Positions 1 to 8,434 are shown, numbered from the stretch's first letter. The stretch: DNA of 64,000 nt from Pseudomonas sp. Irchel s3h14 (GCF_900187425.1 NZ_FYDJ01000013.1:1-64000), one strand, 5' to 3'. Numbers and translations: made by a program. Notes: generated by a model from the letters alone, not told the origin.

Positions 1-41
1 CTCACCACTCAACAGGCCGAGCGTTAGCTCGCCTGCAGCTT

Positions 42-300
42 TTGATCTTGATGCACCGCCCCATCGAGAGGCCGAGTGGAGGTTCTGCGCAGTGGGCAAC
101 CCGGCATGGATGCCGGGTTAGCCGCCCCCGGCCATGGATGGCCGATGGCGGCGGGCCCACGGAGCAGGACCGGAGCGAGGGCATGCCGAGCCTAGGCGAG
201 GCACCGAACGACAGGGGCAAGAGCCCTTTGGTTACTTTGGGGCTTTTCCAAAGTGACTCGCTGTAAAAGCGAAACCGCCAGCGACCGTTACCGCAAAAAC
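42..300. repeat. Intergenic repeat with nested hairpins, no gene
   Basis: No convincing gene lies before position 433. Both strands are open here (74 and 102 codons), but the peptides look like no protein family and have the skewed composition of non-coding GC-rich DNA. The stretch contains nested inverted repeats, including CCGGCATGGATGCCGG near 101-116 and GGCCATGGATGGCC near 130-143. From memory, this sequence type is common in Pseudomonas intergenic regions and is often mis-annotated as a small ORF. It may fold as RNA; no function is assigned. Confidence 0.5.
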
Positions 301-333
301 GGATATACACCCGATCAAAAAGAGCCAGCGATT

Positions 334-399
334 GTTACGCTTTCTGTAACGCTGAATCAAACCCAGCCCCCTTTATCGATCGCGGGCAAAGACTAGAAT
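334..399 (+). promoter_or_regulatory. Putative operator and -10 box of the DUF2790 gene
   Basis: An inverted repeat GTTAC-N7-GTAAC (334-350) lies upstream of a good -10 box TAGAAT (394-399). No clear -35 hexamer sits at the right distance, which suggests an activator-dependent promoter. The cognate regulator cannot be named from the sequence. Confidence 0.35.
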
Positions 400-432
400 T
401 CAGGTATCGGAATCAACACGGAGCACGGAAAA

Positions 433-675
433 ATGAAAACCCTGATCAGCCTGTTTCTGACCGTTGTCGCCACCTCGGCCATGGCCGCCGGCAACGAACC
501 CGCCGCTACCTCGTACAACCCGGCACAGCCGCTGGACATCGCCGAAGTGGTTTCAGTGTCGAACACTGCGACCGCCTGCGGGGTTGTGCCTGCGACCATG
601 GAGTACGTCGATCATCAAGGCCAGACCCATCGCGTGACGTACGAGGTCATGGGTGATTGCACGAGCAACCTGTAA
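433..675 (+). CDS. DUF2790 family small exported protein
   Basis: An 80-residue protein with a Sec signal peptide (residues 1-19, cleavage after the AMA motif). The rest resembles the DUF2790 family, small periplasmic proteins largely confined to Pseudomonas, with the typical pattern of two cysteines (in TACGVV and GDCTSN) around a YVDHQGQTHRVTYEV core. The ATG follows a weak Shine-Dalgarno (GGAGCACGG). The gene stands alone, convergent with the ben operon. Family members often appear in metal- or stress-responsive gene sets, but no biochemical role is established and none is inferred here. Confidence 0.75.
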   Translation: MKTLISLFLTVVATSAMAAGNEPAATSYNPAQPLDIAEVVSVSNTATACGVVPATMEYVDHQGQTHRVTYEVMGDCTSNL

Positions 676-733
676 TCACTGGCACGCTGCACGACTCACA
701 CGATCATTCGTTTCGCCTGTTCTTTTTCAGGGT

Positions 734-2002
734 TCATAGCAGCGTCCATGTGTAGCTGAGGATCAAGCGGTTCTCGTCGATATCACTGCGGTAGTTGGAG
801 CGCGCCATCGCGTTGCGCACACGAATCCCGAGGCCTTTGAGGCTGCCGCTCTGCAGCACATAGCCGATGTCCAGATCGCGTTCGCGGTCCTTGCCCTCGA
901 ACCCTTTGCCGGTATCGACATTGTTGCCGGTGATGTAGCGCACGGTGCTGGTCAGCCCCGGTACGCCGAGGGCCGCGAAATCGTAGTCGTAACGCGCCTG
1001 CCAGGAGCGCTCATCGGTGAAGGCGAACTCGTAGGTCGGCACCTCGTTACCCAGTGGACTGATGTTGGCAAACACTCGCGGGAAGGCACTGTCGCCGAAC
1101 ATGCCCTGATAGCCGACATAGAACGTGTGGCCGCCACGCTTGGCTGACAGCAAGGAGAAGAACGCCTGGTTGTCGATGTTGCCCAGCAGCTTTTTGCCGT
1201 CTTCGCGCGAATCGTAATAACCAAGGTTGGCGCCCAGGATCCAGTTACCGAGTGGCTCGCTGTGCTTGAGGCCGAGAAAACGCTGGTTGTAGATATCTTC
1301 CAGTTGCCCGAACCAGGCGCTGACCGAGCTGCGCTTATCGTTGAAAGCGTAATCGGCGCCGGCAAAGTTGAAGCCATCGCTGCTGACCTGACGCTGCGGT
1401 ACGTGACCGAGCATGGCTTGCATCTTTTCGTCGCCAGCCTCGTTGCGCAGGCTGGTCGAGTTCAAGTGACCACCTTGTAAGGTCAGGCCGTTGATCTCGT
1501 TCGAGCTGATGCTCGCGCCCTGATAGCTGGGCGGCAGCAAACGGATATCGCTGAAGGCCAGCACTGGCAAGTTGGGTTGCAGCTCACCCACCTTCAGTTC
1601 GGTTTTGGAGACACGCACCTTCAACGCGCCTTCCAGTCGGCTGTAATCATCCGCCGCGCGCCCGTCATCCTTTACCGGCAGCAAACCGGTATTAACCCGA
1701 TCCGGGCTGCTGTCGAGTTTGAGGCCGAGCAGGCCAATGACATCCACACCAAAACCGATGGGGCCCTGGGTATAACCGGATTTGACGTTAAGGATGAAGC
1801 CCTGCGCCCACTCTTCAGCCTTCGATTGTTGGTTGGCTCCGACGATGTCGGAGAAGTCCCGGCTGAAGTAGTAATTGCGTGCTTGCAAGGTGGCGGTGGT
1901 GTCTTCGATGAAGCCACTCTCGGCCGCCATCGCACCGGCGGAGAAACTCGAGACGACAGCCATGGACAACACTGAACCGGTTGTTGGAAGAATCTGTTTC
2001 AT
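734..2002 (-). CDS. benF: OprD-family outer membrane porin, benzoate-type (BenF)
   Basis: A 422-residue OprD-family porin with a signal peptide (1-27, ending AMAA) and a C-terminal beta-strand closing in ...YTWTLL, as expected for an 18-strand barrel. The OprD subfamilies take basic amino acids (OccD) or carboxylic and aromatic acids (OccK). It begins 20 bp after benE and shares its operon with benK, and the operon carries a BenR-like operator. A benzoate or aromatic-acid channel of the BenF type therefore fits best. Family assignment is firm; the substrate is inferred from context. Confidence 0.85.
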   Translation of the reverse strand: MKQILPTTGSVLSMAVVSSFSAGAMAAESGFIEDTTATLQARNYYFSRDFSDIVGANQQSKAEEWAQGFILNVKSGYTQGPIGFGVDVIGLLGLKLDSSPDRVNTGLLPVKDDGRAADDYSRLEGALKVRVSKTELKVGELQPNLPVLAFSDIRLLPPSYQGASISSNEINGLTLQGGHLNSTSLRNEAGDEKMQAMLGHVPQRQVSSDGFNFAGADYAFNDKRSSVSAWFGQLEDIYNQRFLGLKHSEPLGNWILGANLGYYDSREDGKKLLGNIDNQAFFSLLSAKRGGHTFYVGYQGMFGDSAFPRVFANISPLGNEVPTYEFAFTDERSWQARYDYDFAALGVPGLTSTVRYITGNNVDTGKGFEGKDRERDLDIGYVLQSGSLKGLGIRVRNAMARSNYRSDIDENRLILSYTWTLL

Positions 2003-2022
2003 CGTTTTTTCTCTTATTTTTA

Positions 2023-3240
2023 TTAATCGACAGGTTGAAGTGCTTCAGCCGCAGCGGATTCGCGGCGGGGAACAGGACGACGGGCGTTTAACAACAAGTG
2101 CGTGACCATGCCGAAAATCAGCCCCCAAAAGGCGGCTGACAAACCCAACAACGACATGCCCGACGCGGTGGTCAGAAAGGTCACCAACGCGGCTTCGCGA
2201 TCACTCGGCACGGCCATTGCGCCGGCCAACGCCCCGGCAATCGCAGCAAACAGCGCCAGCCCGGCCAAGGCCGCGATCAGCTCTTTGGGGAACGCCGAAA
2301 ACAGGGAAACCAGGGTGGCGCCGAAGATCCCCAGCACCAGGTAACACAGCCCGCCCACAACCCCGGCCACATAGCGTTTGCCGGGATCTTCATGGGCCTC
2401 GCGCCCGGTACAAATCGCCGCGGTGATGGCTGCCAGATTCAGCCCATGGCAACCGAACGGCGCCAACAGCGCCGTGCCCACCGCACTGCTGGCGATGATC
2501 GGGCCGGCCGGTGTTGCGTAACCGCTGGCGCGCAGCACCGCCATGCCGGGAACGAACTGTCCGGTCAGCGCCACCATCACCAGCGGCAAGGCGATATTCA
2601 GGGTCGCGCTCAGGCTGAACGCGGGCGTTATCCACACCGGCGTGGCCAACCCGATCACCAACGCTTCGCTGTGCAAATCACCGGCGAGAAAAGCCATCGA
2701 GCAGCCCACCAGCAGCACCATCAACACCGCATACCGCGGCATCAGCCGTTTGCAGATCAGGTACGTGGCGAACATCGCCAGCACCAGCAACGGCTTGCCC
2801 TGCAACGAGACGAACAACCCGGTGCCGAAGCTGAACAGAATCCCCGCCAGCATCGCTGCCGCAATCGCCGCCGGCAGTTTGCCGATGATCCGGTCAAACG
2901 CCCCGGACACGCCGACCAGAAAGATAATCAGGCTGCTGACCAGATACGCGCCTACCGCTTCCGGCATGGAGATTCCCGGCAACAGCGCCACCAGCAACGC
3001 CGACCCCGGCGCCGACCACGCGATGATCACCGGGACGCGGTAACGCAGGCTCAGACCGATGCCGAGCACGGCACTGCCGATGGAAATCGCCCAGACCCAG
3101 GAAGACAGCACCTCTCGCGAGAGGTGCGCGGTCTCGGCGGCCTGAAAGATGATCACCAATGGGCCTGCGTAGGAAATCACCGTGGCGATAAATCCGGCGA
3201 CTGCCGCAGACAGGGAAAAATCCCGGACGAACGTTTTCAT
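2023..3240 (-). CDS. benE: Benzoate/H+ symporter BenE
   Basis: A 405-residue, almost wholly hydrophobic protein with about 12 membrane segments, belonging to the BenE family of inner-membrane benzoate:proton symporters. Its ATG overlaps the benK stop codon by four bases (ATGA), so the two are translationally coupled. It is followed after 20 bp by the OprD-type porin. With benK, the cell has two inner-membrane routes and one outer-membrane route for benzoate in one transcript. No catabolic gene (benABCD) lies next to it. Confidence 0.88.
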   Translation of the reverse strand: MKTFVRDFSLSAAVAGFIATVISYAGPLVIIFQAAETAHLSREVLSSWVWAISIGSAVLGIGLSLRYRVPVIIAWSAPGSALLVALLPGISMPEAVGAYLVSSLIIFLVGVSGAFDRIIGKLPAAIAAAMLAGILFSFGTGLFVSLQGKPLLVLAMFATYLICKRLMPRYAVLMVLLVGCSMAFLAGDLHSEALVIGLATPVWITPAFSLSATLNIALPLVMVALTGQFVPGMAVLRASGYATPAGPIIASSAVGTALLAPFGCHGLNLAAITAAICTGREAHEDPGKRYVAGVVGGLCYLVLGIFGATLVSLFSAFPKELIAALAGLALFAAIAGALAGAMAVPSDREAALVTFLTTASGMSLLGLSAAFWGLIFGMVTHLLLNARRPVPRRESAAAEALQPVD

Positions 3241-4604
3241 GAAGCTTCGCCAACAGACCCATCGGGCGAACCGTGGCGCAGGCCCGACAGCGCTTGTTTA
3301 GCATTGCGCCGACTGCTGATGGCGAACACGGTCATGGCAATCGCGGCCACCGCACCGGGCAAGGCAAAGGCCATGAAGTTCAGTTGCAGCGGCAGGCTGA
3401 TCCCGAGCAACGCACCGCCCAGCAGCGGTCCGACGATGGCGCCGTTGCGCCCGATACCCGAGGCCCAACCCAAACCGGTGGAGCGAATGGTCATGGAGTA
3501 GAACTGCGCGGCGCAGGCGTACAACAGAATCTGCGAGCCGATGGTGGTGGCGCCGGCAATGGCGATCAGCAGGTACAACAGCGGCATCGGGCTGTTGAAA
3601 CCCAGCAAGGTGATCGACACCGCAGCCACGGCGAAGAACACCGCCAATACCCGCGGCAGGTTGAGCTTGTCACCCAGCACACCGCCGCCGACCGCGCCGA
3701 AAATGGCGCCTAAGTTGAGCACCAGCAGGAACGACAGACTCGAGCCCAGGCTGTAACCGGCGTTGGCCATCAGTTTCGGCAGCCAGGAACTCAAGGCGTA
3801 GACCATCAGCAAGCAGCAGAAAAACGCCAGCCACAACATCAGCGTGCGCAGCGCACGACCTTCGCGAAACAGTTGCAACACCGGAGTGCCGGTGCCCTTC
3901 ACTTCGCTCATGTGCAGCTGATCGCCGGTTTGCGCGACGTAAGCCGGGTCAACCCGCTGCAGGATGTTGCGCGCCTCTTCATTGCGCCCCTGACGCAGCA
4001 TGAAACCCACCGACTCGGGCAGGAAGTACATGATCAACGGCAACAACAGCAACGGCAGCACTGCCACGTAAAACACCGATTGCCAGCCAAAACTCGGGAT
4101 CAACACGATACCGAGCCCCGCCGAGAGCATGCCGCCCACCGAATAGCCGCTGAACATGATCGCCACCAGCGTGCTGCGGATTTTCTTCGGCGCGTACTCG
4201 TTCATCAGTGCCACGACGTTGGGCATCACCCCGCCAATGCCAAGCCCGGCAATGAACCGGCACAGGCCAAACTCGGTGGGGTTGCGGGCAAAACCATTGA
4301 GCACGGTAAAACCGCTGAACAGCATCACGCAGATCGTGATGGCTTTTTTGCGGCCGATCTTGTCCGACAGCGGGCCGAAAAACAGCGCGCCGAACATCAT
4401 CCCGAACAGTGCATAACTGCCCAGTGCGCCCGCTTGCAGGGGACTGAGCCCCCACTCTTTCATCAGCATCGGCAGCACCACGCCGTAGATCACCAAATCG
4501 TAACCGTCGAAAATGATGATCAGGGCACACCAGAACAGCACCATCCAGTGAAAGCGGTTGAATCGTGCGTTGTCGATAACCTCATGTACGTCGATCTTGC
4601 GCAT
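3237..4604 (-). CDS. benK: MFS aromatic acid/H+ symporter (BenK/PcaK type)
   Basis: A 455-residue major facilitator transporter of the aromatic acid:H+ symporter family. Two signatures are visible: DGYD in the first membrane segment (residues 33-36), which this family needs for transport, and the MFS motif GPLSDKIGRKKA in the loop between segments 2 and 3 (77-88). Twelve membrane segments are expected. It is the first gene of the benK-benE-benF operon and follows a promoter with two XylS/BenR-type half-sites. Benzoate is the likely substrate; 4-hydroxybenzoate cannot be excluded on sequence alone. Confidence 0.87.
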   Translation of the reverse strand: MRKIDVHEVIDNARFNRFHWMVLFWCALIIIFDGYDLVIYGVVLPMLMKEWGLSPLQAGALGSYALFGMMFGALFFGPLSDKIGRKKAITICVMLFSGFTVLNGFARNPTEFGLCRFIAGLGIGGVMPNVVALMNEYAPKKIRSTLVAIMFSGYSVGGMLSAGLGIVLIPSFGWQSVFYVAVLPLLLLPLIMYFLPESVGFMLRQGRNEEARNILQRVDPAYVAQTGDQLHMSEVKGTGTPVLQLFREGRALRTLMLWLAFFCCLLMVYALSSWLPKLMANAGYSLGSSLSFLLVLNLGAIFGAVGGGVLGDKLNLPRVLAVFFAVAAVSITLLGFNSPMPLLYLLIAIAGATTIGSQILLYACAAQFYSMTIRSTGLGWASGIGRNGAIVGPLLGGALLGISLPLQLNFMAFALPGAVAAIAMTVFAISSRRNAKQALSGLRHGSPDGSVGEAS

Positions 4605-4668
4605 GGCATTTATCTCTTGTTGTTATTTTTTAAGAGCGTCGGCAACACGGCTAACGTCCGTACAGCCG

Positions 4669-4731
4669 AGGGTAAAGACGCCAGACACGGGGCAATATCC
4701 GCTTTGCGCAGATCGCTATCCGTTTTGTGCA
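4669..4731 (-). promoter_or_regulatory. Pm-like promoter with BenR/XylS operator of benKEF
   Basis: Read on the minus strand, TGCACAAAACGGATA (4731-4717) is followed by six bases and then TGCGCAAAGCGGATA (4710-4696). This matches the XylS/BenR operator rule: two direct TGCA-N6-GGNTA half-sites separated by 6 bp, with one mismatch in the proximal site. Twenty bases after the proximal site comes TTACCCT (4675-4669), where the TOL plasmid Pm promoter has its -10 element. The benK start codon is 65 bp further on. Confidence 0.75.
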
Positions 4732-4855
4732 ATGCCTTGAACAGGGGGCGGGATGAGGAGTGTTGCGGGCATGGCGCGCCGCAGATCCGGCAGATCTGAC
4801 CCTCTCCGATAAACTGTCTTCTTTGCGATCGCATTTGAACGCTAAGCTTGGGCTT

Positions 4856-5482
4856 ATGGATGACTCAGATTATTTACGCCTGCTGACCATCGCGGCCGAG
4901 CAAGCCAACGCGTTCCTGTCCAATGCCCGCAAATGGGAGCGTGAGCGTTGGGTCTGTCAGCGCCTGCTGCAAGGCCTGAACATTCCCTATCGCGCCGACG
5001 AATTCGCCCCGGCCGGGGAGCCGCCGGACGTGTTGTTTCGTGACGCCAGTTTCGAAGTGTTTTTCGTGCTCGATGAAGGCCGACGCCTCAATGACGAATG
5101 GCGCGATGAACTGCAACGACGACGCAGCGCGTTTTCCCTGAGTTCGCTGGTGCGCCGCGAGGCCAAGCCCCGGCGCATCCCGGCCAATGAATTCTTGCTG
5201 AGACTGGCGCCGACCTTGCGCAAAAAAGCGCACAACTACAAAGAACGCGGCATGGACCTGGGCGAACTGGACATCATCGCCTTCGCCAGCCTCAAGCGCG
5301 AAGTGCTGGACCTCAACAGCCACTTCCCGCCGCCGACCGAATACCTGCGCCAGGGCTGGCGCTCGTTGTCGCTGGTCGGTCCGACCTTCGCCCGCGTGCT
5401 GTTCGCGCACCCGGATGCGCCGGATTTCCTGCGCAGCAACCTGGGTCGCAGCATTGTTTTCGACGTCGGGATCAGCCTGTGA
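4856..5482 (+). CDS. DUF1780 family protein
   Basis: A 208-residue soluble protein matching the DUF1780 family, conserved in Pseudomonas and without a known function. The ATG at 4856 (MDDSDYLRLL...) is chosen over an upstream in-frame start at 4760: it gives the length I expect for the family, and the extra 32 codons run into the ben promoter region. The charged, helix-rich sequence has no signal peptide or membrane segment. Its end overlaps the MOSC gene by four bases, so the two are probably co-translated. Confidence 0.8.
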   Translation: MDDSDYLRLLTIAAEQANAFLSNARKWERERWVCQRLLQGLNIPYRADEFAPAGEPPDVLFRDASFEVFFVLDEGRRLNDEWRDELQRRRSAFSLSSLVRREAKPRRIPANEFLLRLAPTLRKKAHNYKERGMDLGELDIIAFASLKREVLDLNSHFPPPTEYLRQGWRSLSLVGPTFARVLFAHPDAPDFLRSNLGRSIVFDVGISL

Positions 5483-6006
5483 GTCCGTTGCAGGAACTGA
5501 TTGCCGAAGTGCCGCAAACGGGTCGCGTTCGCTGGATCGGCGTGCGGCCGCAGTCACGTTCTCAAATGATCGAACTCGATGCCGTGGAGGCGCGGCTTGA
5601 AGCCGGTTTGACCGGTGATCACGCGCGTCCCGGCGTACGCAATGCTCGGCAGGTCACGCTGATTCAATGGGAGCATCTGGCGGTGATCAATTCGCTGATG
5701 GGCCGCCCGACGGATCAGCCGGTGTTAGCACAGGACTTGCGACGCAACATCGTCATCAGCGGCATCAATCTCTTCAGTCTCAAGGGCCGGCGCTTCAGGA
5801 TTGGCCAGGCGATTTTCGAAACCACCGGCTGGTGCCAACCCTGCGCCCGCCTCGAGAACAACCTCGGCCCCGGGACCTTTCAGGCGGTTCGCGGACATGG
5901 CGGAATCACCGCCCGAGTGTTACAAAGTGGAATCATTCGCCTGGACGATACGGTGAGCGTCGAGCCCATTCCTGCCAGCGGCTATGCTCCGTTCAATGTG
6001 GGCTAA
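5479..6006 (+). CDS. MOSC domain protein
   Basis: A 175-residue single-domain MOSC protein. MOSC domains bind molybdenum cofactor or transfer sulfur with a conserved cysteine. Here the GWCQPC motif (C119 and C122) and the preceding LRRNIVISG segment (about 87-95) are the family hallmarks. Translation starts at GTG, overlapping the upstream stop by four bases (GTGA). The stand-alone MOSC type resembles YiiM/YuaD-like proteins, which have been linked to detoxifying N-hydroxylated compounds, but the substrate here is unknown. Confidence 0.85.
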   Translation: MSPLQELIAEVPQTGRVRWIGVRPQSRSQMIELDAVEARLEAGLTGDHARPGVRNARQVTLIQWEHLAVINSLMGRPTDQPVLAQDLRRNIVISGINLFSLKGRRFRIGQAIFETTGWCQPCARLENNLGPGTFQAVRGHGGITARVLQSGIIRLDDTVSVEPIPASGYAPFNVG

Positions 6007-6074
6007 CGTGTTGCACAGCAGCCTGCTTGTAGCTTCTACACATTTAGCAACGTCTACCCCTGACGAGGCCCAAT

Positions 6075-6248
6075 ATGACCAGCCGCCTGAACCCCGACGA
6101 CCAAAAGCATGTCGAAGAGTACCTGCAACTGTCCCAGCACCAAGTCGAGCGCCGGCCTTTCCGGCCGTGGATGCTCCTGGTGGTGGTGTTGGCAGTGACC
6201 ATTGGTTTAGGCCTGTTGAGCCGATTTATCAGTTACCTGACGCTATGA
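6075..6248 (+). CDS. DUF3094 family small membrane protein
   Basis: A 57-residue protein starting MTSRLNPDDQ, with a charged N-terminus (1-30) and a single membrane helix (about 32-49). Length and sequence match DUF3094, a Pseudomonas family of one-helix inner-membrane proteins of unknown function. It sits 68 bp after the MOSC gene and 60 bp before the NADH dehydrogenase gene, in the same direction, so it may be transcribed with either. Confidence 0.75.
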   Translation: MTSRLNPDDQKHVEEYLQLSQHQVERRPFRPWMLLVVVLAVTIGLGLLSRFISYLTL

Positions 6249-6308
6249 GCAGCATCGCGCTCGCTCGGGTAATTGCACCGATTTCTTTTAGCCTTGCGAG
6301 ATATCCCC

Positions 6309-7607
6309 ATGACTCATCGTATTGTCATCGTTGGCGGCGGCGCCGGCGGTCTGGAGTTGGCTACCCGTCTGGGTAAGACTCTGGGCAAGCGCGGCACGGC
6401 CAGTGTGATGCTGGTCGACGCGAACCTGACCCACATCTGGAAACCGCTGTTGCATGAAGTGGCGGCAGGTTCCCTGAACTCTTCCGAAGACGAACTCAAC
6501 TATGTTGCCCAGGCGAAATGGAACCACTTCGAGTTCCAGCTGGGGCGCATGAGCGGGCTTGATCGCGCACAGAAGAAAATCCAGCTGGCCGCCACCTACG
6601 ACGAAGCCGGCGTGGAGCTGGTCCCGGCCCGTGAACTGGGTTACGACTCGCTGGTGATCGCGGTCGGCAGCACCACCAACGATTTCGGGACCCAGGGCGC
6701 GGCGCAACACTGCCTGTTCCTCGACACCCGCAAACAGGCCGAGCGTTTCCACCAGCAATTGCTCAACCACTACCTGCGCGCCCATGCCGGGCAGACCGAC
6801 AAGGTCGAACAGATCAGCGTGGCCATCGTCGGCGCCGGTGCTACCGGGGTCGAACTGGCTGCCGAACTGCACAACGCCGCCCATGAACTCGCGGCTTACG
6901 GCCTGGACCGGATCAAACCGGAAAACATGCACATCACGCTGATCGAAGCGGGGCCACGGGTGCTGCCAGCCCTGCCGGAACGTATCGGCGGGCCTGTGCA
7001 TAAAACCCTGGAGAAACTCGGGGTCAACGTCATGACCAATGCCGCCGTCAGCGAAGTGACGGCCGACAGCCTGATTACCGCCGATGGCAAAGTCATCAAT
7101 GCCAGCCTGAAAGTCTGGGCGGCCGGGATTCGTGCACCGGGCTTCCTCAAGGACATCGATGGCCTGGAGACCAACCGGATCAATCAGCTGCAAGTGCTGC
7201 CGACCCTGCAAACCACCCGCGACGAAAACATCTTCGCCTTCGGTGACTGCGCAGCCTGCCCGCAGCCGGGCACCGATCGCAATGTTCCGCCACGCGCCCA
7301 GGCTGCGCATCAGCAGGCTTCGTTGCTGGCCAAATCGCTGAAACTGCGGATAGAAGGCAAACCTCTGCCTGCGTACAAGTACACCGACTACGGCTCGCTG
7401 ATCTCGCTGTCGCGTTTTTCAGCTGTGGGTAACTTGATGGGCAACCTCACCGGCAGCGTGATGTTGGAAGGCTGGCTGGCGCGGATGTTTTACGTGTCGC
7501 TGTATCGCATGCACCAGATGGCACTGTATGGCGCGTTTCGCACCGCGATGTTGATGTTGGGGAGCAAGATCGGGCGCGGGACTGAGCCGCGGTTGAAGCT
7601 TCACTAA
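6309..7607 (+). CDS. ndh: Type II NADH dehydrogenase (NDH-2)
   Basis: A 432-residue FAD-dependent NADH:quinone oxidoreductase, the non-proton-pumping entry point of the respiratory chain at the inner face of the membrane. An N-terminal Rossmann motif for FAD (VGGGAGGLE, residues 8-16) and a second dinucleotide fold for NADH (IVGAGATGVELA, about 178-189) are visible, as is the FAD-binding FAFGDCAA segment (about 313-320). The amphipathic C-terminus fits membrane attachment. ATG at 6309 is preferred to 6273 because the FAD motif then lies at the usual distance from the start. Confidence 0.88.
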   Translation: MTHRIVIVGGGAGGLELATRLGKTLGKRGTASVMLVDANLTHIWKPLLHEVAAGSLNSSEDELNYVAQAKWNHFEFQLGRMSGLDRAQKKIQLAATYDEAGVELVPARELGYDSLVIAVGSTTNDFGTQGAAQHCLFLDTRKQAERFHQQLLNHYLRAHAGQTDKVEQISVAIVGAGATGVELAAELHNAAHELAAYGLDRIKPENMHITLIEAGPRVLPALPERIGGPVHKTLEKLGVNVMTNAAVSEVTADSLITADGKVINASLKVWAAGIRAPGFLKDIDGLETNRINQLQVLPTLQTTRDENIFAFGDCAACPQPGTDRNVPPRAQAAHQQASLLAKSLKLRIEGKPLPAYKYTDYGSLISLSRFSAVGNLMGNLTGSVMLEGWLARMFYVSLYRMHQMALYGAFRTAMLMLGSKIGRGTEPRLKLH

Positions 7608-7616
7608 CGCGATCAA

Positions 7617-7709
7617 GTGTGGGAGCGGGCTTGCTCGCGAAGAGGGCGTGTCAGTCGACGTAAATGTTGCCTGACCCACCGCTTTCGCGAGCAAGCCCGC
7701 TCCCACATT
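7617..7709. repeat. REP pair (GTGGGAGCGGGCTTGCTCGCGAA type)
   Basis: Two inverted REP units face each other: GTGGGAGCGGGCTTGCTCGC at the left and its complement at the right, separated by about 45 bp. This is a standard P. fluorescens-group doublet mobilised in trans by REP-associated transposases, none of which is in the window. From here to the next gene (7710-7925) I see no further gene. Confidence 0.85.
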
Positions 7710-7925
7710 TGTTAGTCAGTGCCTTGTAGATCTGTGTCTTACTGTATCTCTCCCGCCGTTTCATCCCCTTCGCTTACAAACTCCCCCTTGCGCGACACAG
7801 TAGCGATACACCACGCCCGCTAAATGGCCACACCCGAGCAAGGCTCCCCGCCCGCTACGGTTATCGCCGCACTTACGTGGCGTCCTTTATCGAACGGTTG
7901 TGTCGTGCAACCCAGGAGTATTGAA

Positions 7926-8324
7926 ATGTCCCGTACCACCAAAAACACTATCGGTTTGCTCGGCGCTGTTTTGGCCGGTGGCATGATGTTGACCGGTTCT
8001 GTGTTCGCCGCGCAACCTCTGACCCAGGGCTACCTGCTGGCCTCGGCCGAACAGGTGGTGAAGACGCCTGAAGGTAAATGTGGCGAAGGCAAGTGTGGCG
8101 ATGCGTCGATGGCAAAAACCGACACCGATGGCGACGGCAAGGTCTCCCGTGCGGAATTCCAGAAAGTCGCGCCGAAATCCAATTTCGACAAGATCGACAC
8201 CAACCATGACGGCTTCATCGACGAGCAAGAGGCTTTCGACAACGTGAAGGCCAACTTCGAAGCCAACGGCAAGAAAATGCCAAAAGGCCTGTTCGAGCAC
8301 TTGAAAGACCAAGACGGCGCCTAA
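7926..8324 (+). CDS. Exported EF-hand protein with EGKCG motifs (HvfA/bufferin-like RiPP precursor candidate)
   Basis: A 132-residue protein with a signal peptide (1-29, ending VFAA). A short QPLTQGYLLA segment (30-39) follows, then two adjacent EGKCG motifs (49-58), then two canonical EF-hand calcium loops, D66-E77 and D91-E102, with all ligands present. EGKCG is the motif that MNIO enzymes (HvfB/BufB) convert into copper-binding oxazolone/thioamide groups in HvfA/bufferin precursors. The leader-like segment also resembles those precursors. No MNIO or partner gene is adjacent, so any modification would depend on enzymes encoded elsewhere. ATG 7926 has a good AGGAG; the in-frame upstream start would bury the signal peptide. 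The EF-hand call is firm; the RiPP role is inferred. Confidence 0.7.
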   Translation: MSRTTKNTIGLLGAVLAGGMMLTGSVFAAQPLTQGYLLASAEQVVKTPEGKCGEGKCGDASMAKTDTDGDGKVSRAEFQKVAPKSNFDKIDTNHDGFIDEQEAFDNVKANFEANGKKMPKGLFEHLKDQDGA

Positions 8325-8337
8325 GCGTCTGAGAACC

Positions 8338-8373
8338 AAGCCGCGCTTTTCCGTCGAGAAGCGCGGCTTTTTT
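8338..8373 (+). terminator. Intrinsic terminator after the EF-hand gene
   Basis: A strong GC-rich stem (AAGCCGCGCTT paired with AAGCGCGGCTT) followed by a run of six Ts, 14 bp after the stop codon. Confidence 0.85.
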
Positions 8374-8400
8374 GCGTCTGGAACATTTTTCGAAGACAAA

Positions 8401-8434
8401 AAAAATCCCCGTATCTTTCGATACGAGGATTTTT
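8401..8434. terminator. Bidirectional terminator at the end of the tRNA cluster
   Basis: An A-rich tract, the stem ATCCCCGTATC / GATACGAGGAT and a T-rich tract. It lies just beyond the 3' end of the minus-strand tRNA-Pro and can stop transcription from both sides. Confidence 0.75.

Noticed and set aside
2..310. 102-codon minus-strand ORF at the left edge
   Set aside because: Lies wholly within a hairpin-rich intergenic repeat; this peptide type is a known mis-annotation in Pseudomonas genomes as far as I recall.
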